This document shows positions 58,265-64,000 of a DNA stretch of 64,000 nucleotides, in pieces. The notes under the pieces were generated by a model, which was not told the origin of the DNA, searched no databases, and saw only the letters and a list, made by a program, of their open reading frames with translations. The position numbers and the translations under genes are program-made. Origin of the DNA: Watersipora subatra (lineage: Eukaryota > Bryozoa > Gymnolaemata > Cheilostomatida > Watersiporidae); NCBI RefSeq assembly GCF_963576615.1, contig NC_088717.1, positions 55,259,526 through 55,323,525 of the forward strand, written 5' to 3'. The stretch's first letter is position 1. Each line of letters starts with the position of its first letter.

Positions 58265-60239
58265 CTAGTCAGAGAGACAGGAGATAGCATTTTACTTGTT
58301 TTTTAAAGTCAAATTCGTTTACAATTTTTTTCATTCTGTCAGGTTGGTTATTCCAATAAAAATTTGTTTGATATTGAATAGTTTTTTGTCCAGCACTAGA
58401 TGTAAATAAGGGAATATGAAGATTTAGAAGAGAGTGACGAGTGCTATAAGAGTAATGACAGTCATGTTTCCTTCATTGATAGATTTTATCAATTGCAAAA
58501 CTGTATTCATGATCACGAGGCTAGATTGGTTGCCGGTGGTGTGATTATGACATCTATAGTTGCAAAAAGACTGACAGAATAGAAATGAGGAATGCTGCAA
58601 CTTGAACGCAATAGCTGATATCAACTAGAGCAACGATAGTAACTTATGACGTTATTTTGCACGTGTTTATCTTTTGGGCATTTTAACCGTTATCAAGTAT
58701 TGTCAGTTTTTATCTAGAAACATCCAAACAGTTAGATCAAGTCAAACATCAAAAACAATCACAAATGATAGAAAAATACTGATATCTTTCTGATAGAATC
58801 TACTAAAGTTTTCTGTAAGGTCATCTTTAGGGTCTCAACTAGGCATCTAAGATAATCTTGACAAATAAATCATCAATACTCAAATAAGGCCTGCTTAGTT
58901 TTTTTTTCCAACAGGTTTCTAGTTAAACCAGATTATTTACTAAAACTGCTAATACCTTTTTGCAGAAAAAGGTTAGTTTTTCCTCAATGCATCAGAGTGT
59001 AGTGGAAATGATAATGATTGTTTACTCGTCGAAAACTCCAAAGCATTGTCAGTGATAGATTATATAGGAGTAGTTATTTTTATTGAAATATGTACTGGGT
59101 ATAGTTTGCTGATATGGCTTGACCAGGCTGATAACCGCCCTAAATATTGGCACTTTATTTAACCAAACACGCATGATGTAGTTATTTGATATCTTTTTGT
59201 ATTGACGTTATGCTCTAGTTGTTGTTTTTATATTCTTTAGTTCAAATACACTTAAACATATTGCTAGCCTTACTAGAATGCTCATGACTTTTAAAACAAT
59301 ACTCGCTCTACTCACTATACAATATATCTACAGTTGCGGAGGCAATGCAAACGGTAAAAAAGTTTCTGAACATTAGCAACGCAAACAGAAATGAGCTGAT
59401 TATTGGATCACGCGGTGAGGGAACTAGCTGAATAACTGAGAAAAGCAAGTATCCTACCTTTAAGGCAATCAATCGTACATTTTAGATGAGTCTGGATGAG
59501 ACAGGGATAATTAATAACTTGTGTTTTATACAGGAACATTTTAGGGAATTCCCCAAGTTCTTCGAGAATGTGTGGCAAGTGTTTGTGTCTTCAAACATAT
59601 CTTTTGTGGGGTAAAAATCAAAGCCATACCTGAAAAGTGAAATATTATTTTTGTATTGGTATAAATGGGTATAGTTTTAAAATGCTGTCAATTAACCTTC
59701 AACAGGGACTGTTATGGTATAATTCAAACAAACTTCCTACAGTAAGAAAGTACATATGATGTAACATAACAATAACATTATTCGCTGACACAAACTGCCT
59801 GTCATTAAAAAATGTTGTCTTTTGAGGCTGTTGTTTTCCCTGAGACTATTGCATCTCTGTTACAGCATCAGATTCACCATTGAATAATGCTCGAATTCTA
59901 CAACAGTTTTAAATGCTAACAGACACGGCTACTTTATGTGTCTGGTATAAGGTGCTGGCTAAGAATTTTCACAGGTCAATATCGAAAGTTGTACAGGAGA
60001 GGAAACTAAGAGCTACATGAACGTTCCAGGAATGTTGACATTATAGGGAATTTACGTTATAAGCACAATAAAGTACATGTAAATTGTCTAGTCCATTCCA
60101 AGATCTTTTCAGACTCTTCCTTTGACCATGCAAAAAGGAAAAACTTGACTTAACTCCACTAATTTGGGGACTGTACCGTAACTGCAGTATTATTAGTTTG
60201 TATTGACAATTTTTCTCATTTTTTCTAATCAATCTCACT
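58265..60239. other. Intergenic or intronic, no gene seen
   Basis: AT-rich sequence. GGAATTTACGTTATAAGCAC at about 60050 and its relatives near 63600 resemble pogo-type TIR sequence, weakly. Confidence 0.4.
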
Positions 60240-60245
60240 GATTTT

Positions 60246-60690
60246 ATATTATATATATTATATATAATATATATATAATATATAATATATACATATTATA
60301 TATATAATATATATTATATATATAATATATATATTATATATATAATATATATATATTATATATTATATATAATATATATTATAGTATATGTGGTTTACAC
60401 TGTAAAGTAAAGTGCTCAATAATCGAGTCAATTAGAGCTGTGTATGAAGTTTATTAAAAACTACAGGTTAAAATCATTACTACTATTAGTTTCATGCAAT
60501 CGTGTTGCAATCTTCAGGTAGAACTGATATTATGATATATAATATATATATATATTATATATATATAATATATATATATTATATATAGTATATATATTAT
60601 ATATAATATATATATATTATATATAATATATGTATTATATATAATATATATATATATTATATATATATAATATATATATTATATATCATG
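60246..60690. repeat. Palindromic TATATAATA repeats in two blocks
   Basis: 60246-60382 and 60534-60686 consist of TATATAATATATATTATATA-type sequence able to fold on itself, separated by about 150 bp of ordinary DNA. Confidence 0.92.
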
Positions 60691-60769
60691 ATTGCGGTAA
60701 TTTTTGCAATAAGTTGAAGGGGCTGCAAATTGTCGACGTTCATTTGCAACGATTTGCTTATGTTTTTCT

Positions 60770-63113
60770 CATAGATATATATACCTAGATTGGCCAATAG
60801 GGAAAAAGTCTGTCAGACATAAATAGCACGACGTAACGTCACTGTATTGTACCTCACGCCTGACTGCACTGCTGTTTACAATGAATCTAATGGGAAGAAG
60901 GTAACAAAATTACATTTATTTTCACATAAAAACCTTCTTGTATACATAATCCAGTAAACTAAAGCAATTCTGTGATAATAACTGATAACCACCATAGATT
61001 AAAACTATAAAAGCTATGAATTGTTGCACACAAATCATGAGCCATCATGGCTTTATTTGCAACCTCTCTTATCCCCATTCTCTCTTTTCCTTTCTCCAAA
61101 GAATAAGTTAGAAGGGGAAAAGAGAGAAGGGGAATGGAGAGGGGAGGGGAAATAGCCCACCCACTCAAAGAGCCAGACCTTGGCTAGGTAAATAGACTAA
61201 TATGCTGAACTAAACATGACTAAATATGATGAGTATGCAAGTATGTCTGAAGTCAAAAATGAGACAGAATGATTATTTTACAGCTGGCTATGTAGCTGGC
61301 TAGGTCACCAAAGCTGAAGTGTAATGATTGTATCACTAGCATCGTGAATGTTACCAACGTTGATGTAAACCAAGCAACAAATTCCCTAATCACAGTTAAG
61401 AATCAGAGTGGCTTGACTTTGTCTTTGCCTGCCGGTGGTCGCATGTTGGTGCAATTTATTTATATATCGAACAATTAAATATATATTGCTTGGTTTCCAT
61501 ACTCTAAAAATGCAAATAAAACACTCAAAACAAGATATTGTAACAGAAAGAACATGTTGGTTATTGTCATAATTTACCACATGCCTTCAAAAAGCAACAA
61601 TTAAAAAATAATACAAAAAATGTGATTATTTAAAATGTAAAATTAAATACATACAATAGCAGCTAATGCTAGCATTTGCGAGGAAGGGAGATATAAGGTA
61701 TCCTTCATTACAACAGTTGTCTTTGATAAATTTGAATTTTATCAATGTCTTGAAAGACAAACTCAGAAGCAAACCTAATAGCAAACTTTCATTTTTAACT
61801 TGTCGTAATTAAAATTTCTTCGGCGTTCGTAGTTTAAAGTTTTTTGCTGGTTAGCTAATTTTTCCTTTGTTTCGTTTTCACGACTAGCCGGCCGTCTTAA
61901 AATAAATCTATCTAAATACGTTCGCCTTTGTCGCCCTTTTAACATGTTGCGATTAGGACAAACACAGGTGTCGTCACAAAGGCTTAAAGCACAACCACTA
62001 GCCAACTTGTCCGAATGTCTATTTTTATAGTTTTGATAGATAGCACCGGCCTTTTCACGTAGCATCGTTTCAGTTACGCTGTCACCGGACAATTGTTTAT
62101 CTTTTATCCAATTAAATGCCTGAGCAGTCTTTCCATCAGCAGTCGTGAAAATCGCTGCGCCATTTAGAAACTATGGTTAGTCCTTTTGCGAACTAAATGC
62201 CCTGAATATAATCCTTCTGTTTGATAATTGTGGATGTATTTCTGTCATATTGCTTAGCTAGCTCAATCACGCATACACATTTCGCATATTTTTCAATAAT
62301 TTTCTGTTTAATATCAACTGTTATCATTTGCTTTTTCTTTGCATCATCTTTCATTTTACTGGCAAACTTTCAGTCAACGCAGAGTACTTTTAATTCACAT
62401 ACAGTGTAATTCTGCACTGAAAATCGCGCACAAAAACGCAGTACCAAAGTATAAATCTGAGTAGTTGAAAAATACAGAGTGATGCTGTTCTCATAAAACA
62501 CCTTCGGCATACTTGGCAACTGACTCACGTGCTGGTATCTCAAACATGGCTCGTATGTTAGTACTGAAACTTGCTTAAAAGCTGGCTCGTATCTCAAGTT
62601 TCTCGTACGTTGGAGCACTCGTAAGTTGAAGTATTACTGTACTTAGTAATGTTTAGTTCAGCATGATATTAGTCTTTTACCTAGCCAGGGTCTGGCTCTT
62701 TGGGTGGGTTGGCTATTTGCCCCCCTCACCTTTCCCCCTTCTCTCTTTTTCTTTTCTCACTTCTTCTTTGGAGAAGGGGAAAAGAGAGAATGGGAATAGA
62801 AGAGGGTTGCAAATAAAGCCCTGATGGCTCATGATTTGTGTGCAACAATTCATAGCTTTTATAGTTTTAATCTATGGTGGTTATCAGATATTATCACAGA
62901 ATTGCTTTAGTTTACTGGATTATGTATCCAAGAAGGTTTTTATGTGAAAATAAATGTAATTTTGTTACCTTCTTCCCATTAGATTCATTGTAAACAGCAG
63001 TGCAGTCAAGCGTGAGGTACAATACAGTGACGTTACGTCGTGCTATTTATGTCTGACAAGGCAACCGATGGGAATAGCTATTATTGGCCAATCTAGGTAT
63101 ATATATATCTATG
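60770..63113. mobile_element. Long-TIR DNA element (~460-bp TIRs) with 8-bp target duplication
   Basis: The ends are CATAGATATATATACC and its complement. GTTTTTCT flanks both sides exactly (60762-60769, 63114-63121). The arms (60770 to about 61220 and about 62642-63113) match over some 460 bp, including CTATTTATGTCTGACA, AACCTTCTTG, GAGCCATCATGGC and CTGGCTAGGTAAA. The centre is filled by a Tigger relic. An 8-bp duplication suggests hAT-like or foldback movement; no own transposase is seen. Confidence 0.9.
61775..62639 (-). pseudogene. Tigger/pogo transposase N-terminal relic
   Basis: From the TA-flanked TIR at 62639 (CAGTAATACTTCAACTTACG) inward, the - strand encodes a CENP-B-type helix-turn-helix (KKKQMITVDIKQKIIEKYAK, VIELAKQYDRNTSTI) at about 62350-62195, then after a stop, FNWIKDKQLSGDSVTETMLR and EKAGAIYQNYK, the second DNA-binding half (about 62130-62020). 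The DDE catalytic region is missing and the left TIR was not found. Confidence 0.75.
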
Positions 63114-63121
63114 GTTTTTCT

Positions 63122-64000
63122 AAACAGCAAAGTCTATTCTGCAAATAAAACTAATAACAAATATTTTATGTGCCTTCAATAAAGCAAAACAACAAAATGT
63201 TTTAACTATAAAGAAGCGGTACTACTTGTTTGTACTTGTACTCAAGGGTCAAGGTTAGAATAAAATAGAACTTTCGTCGGTACTACAACTCGTCACACTC
63301 AGATTGGCAGACCAACGCTGTAACACCTGCATCAATCGATTGCCTTTGTATTTGTGGATAATTACACAGCAATTGCTCTCTATTTTGTCAACACATGTGA
63401 CGATCTATCACGACAAACTAGAATGTTACAAAAGTTGTATATATAATAGATGTAACTTTATACGCGCATCGTCTTTCTCTCGCAAGTGCAGCGAGGTTGA
63501 GTAAGATTCAAATAGATTTTGAGAACTCATCGGACTTGACACTTTTTGTTATATTGATTTTTTTACGTAGAAGGAAGCAAAAGCTTCACATCAACTTTTT
63601 ACGTTATCTGGAATTTACATTATAGAAGCATTTACTGTATTTATTATTAATAGAAACTTTCAGGAAGCCATTATAAGGAGTCGTCACACCAGACTAATTT
63701 GCTCTGTCGATCTGGTCAAGGAAGCAATTTACAATTTGACACCCTCGTTGTCTCTACTGGTGACTCGTATTTTATTGTTCTCAGTCAGTTGTTCCAGATC
63801 TGTAAGTTGTCCTCCATACCCGAAGATGACCTCTGATAAACCACACTTTTCCATTGAACTCGATTTTCACTCACAGTTTGCTAGTTTCCACTGGGTATCT
63901 TTTTGTCCTTCAGGTTGCGTTTTACTGTGTATTTGAACCTCAATCGCAGCCAGCCAATACCACGAATCCCTTCTCTGAATTGTGAGTAGAGGACCTGTTT
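63122..64000. other. Right end of window, no gene seen
   Basis: 63560-63640 reads like a pogo-type TIR on the - strand (CAGTAAATGCTTCTATAATG). No exon could be supported. Confidence 0.4.

Overview
The window is eukaryotic nuclear DNA from an AT-rich invertebrate animal genome. The genes are split by GT-AG introns, and they are small islands among DNA transposons, retroelement remnants and tandem repeats. The gene models and repeat types would fit a lophotrochozoan-type animal, but nothing in the sequence fixes the phylum. I found no bacterial-style operons, rRNA, tRNA genes or CRISPR arrays. Most long open frames are artefacts of low-complexity DNA.

Genes I can support by homology or phase-consistent splicing: (1) the last three exons of an aldehyde dehydrogenase (ALDH1/2 family) on the + strand at 250-1492; (2) a tail-to-tail neighbour on the - strand, the 3' part of a gene for a small EGF-repeat, single-pass membrane protein (2156-4835) that includes a 31-nt microexon; (3) a complete 11-exon mitochondrial-type ALDH2 on the - strand (22394-35912, 516 codons), intact at every splice junction and catalytic motif but carrying one in-frame TGA at codon 102; (4) a 4-exon + strand gene of unrecognised family (51337-55320) with an acidic middle and a Cys-rich C-terminus. 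Single candidate exons are noted at 5533, 38172, 50523 and 58154.

Mobile DNA: a degenerate gypsy-type LTR element (8471-11798) and an unrelated-looking solo LTR (36687-37132); a hAT element with GTF2IRD2/ZBED-like transposase remnants and a perfect 8-bp target duplication (18620-21342); a three-deep nest of DNA transposons (13716-15826) whose outer family recurs inside the ALDH2 gene (26483-27389); a 2.3-kb element with about 460-bp terminal inverted repeats and a Tigger/pogo relic inside it (60770-63113); a TA-flanked element in an intron (52812-54068); pogo-like MITEs, LINE 3'-end fragments and tRNA-like SINEs.

Tandem repeats include a 20-copy perfect 15-mer (17.6 kb), a 7-mer satellite (57.3-58.0 kb), an 8-mer (39.5 kb), trinucleotide-like (48.8 kb) and intronic 58-bp, 48-bp, 44-bp and 19-bp arrays. 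The 44-bp array starts exactly at an ALDH2 exon end and re-copies its splice donor. I saw no candidate for a wholly new molecular system; the most unusual items are the nonsense codon in an otherwise perfect ALDH2, the amplified splice donor, the nested transposons and the unrecognised Cys-rich gene.
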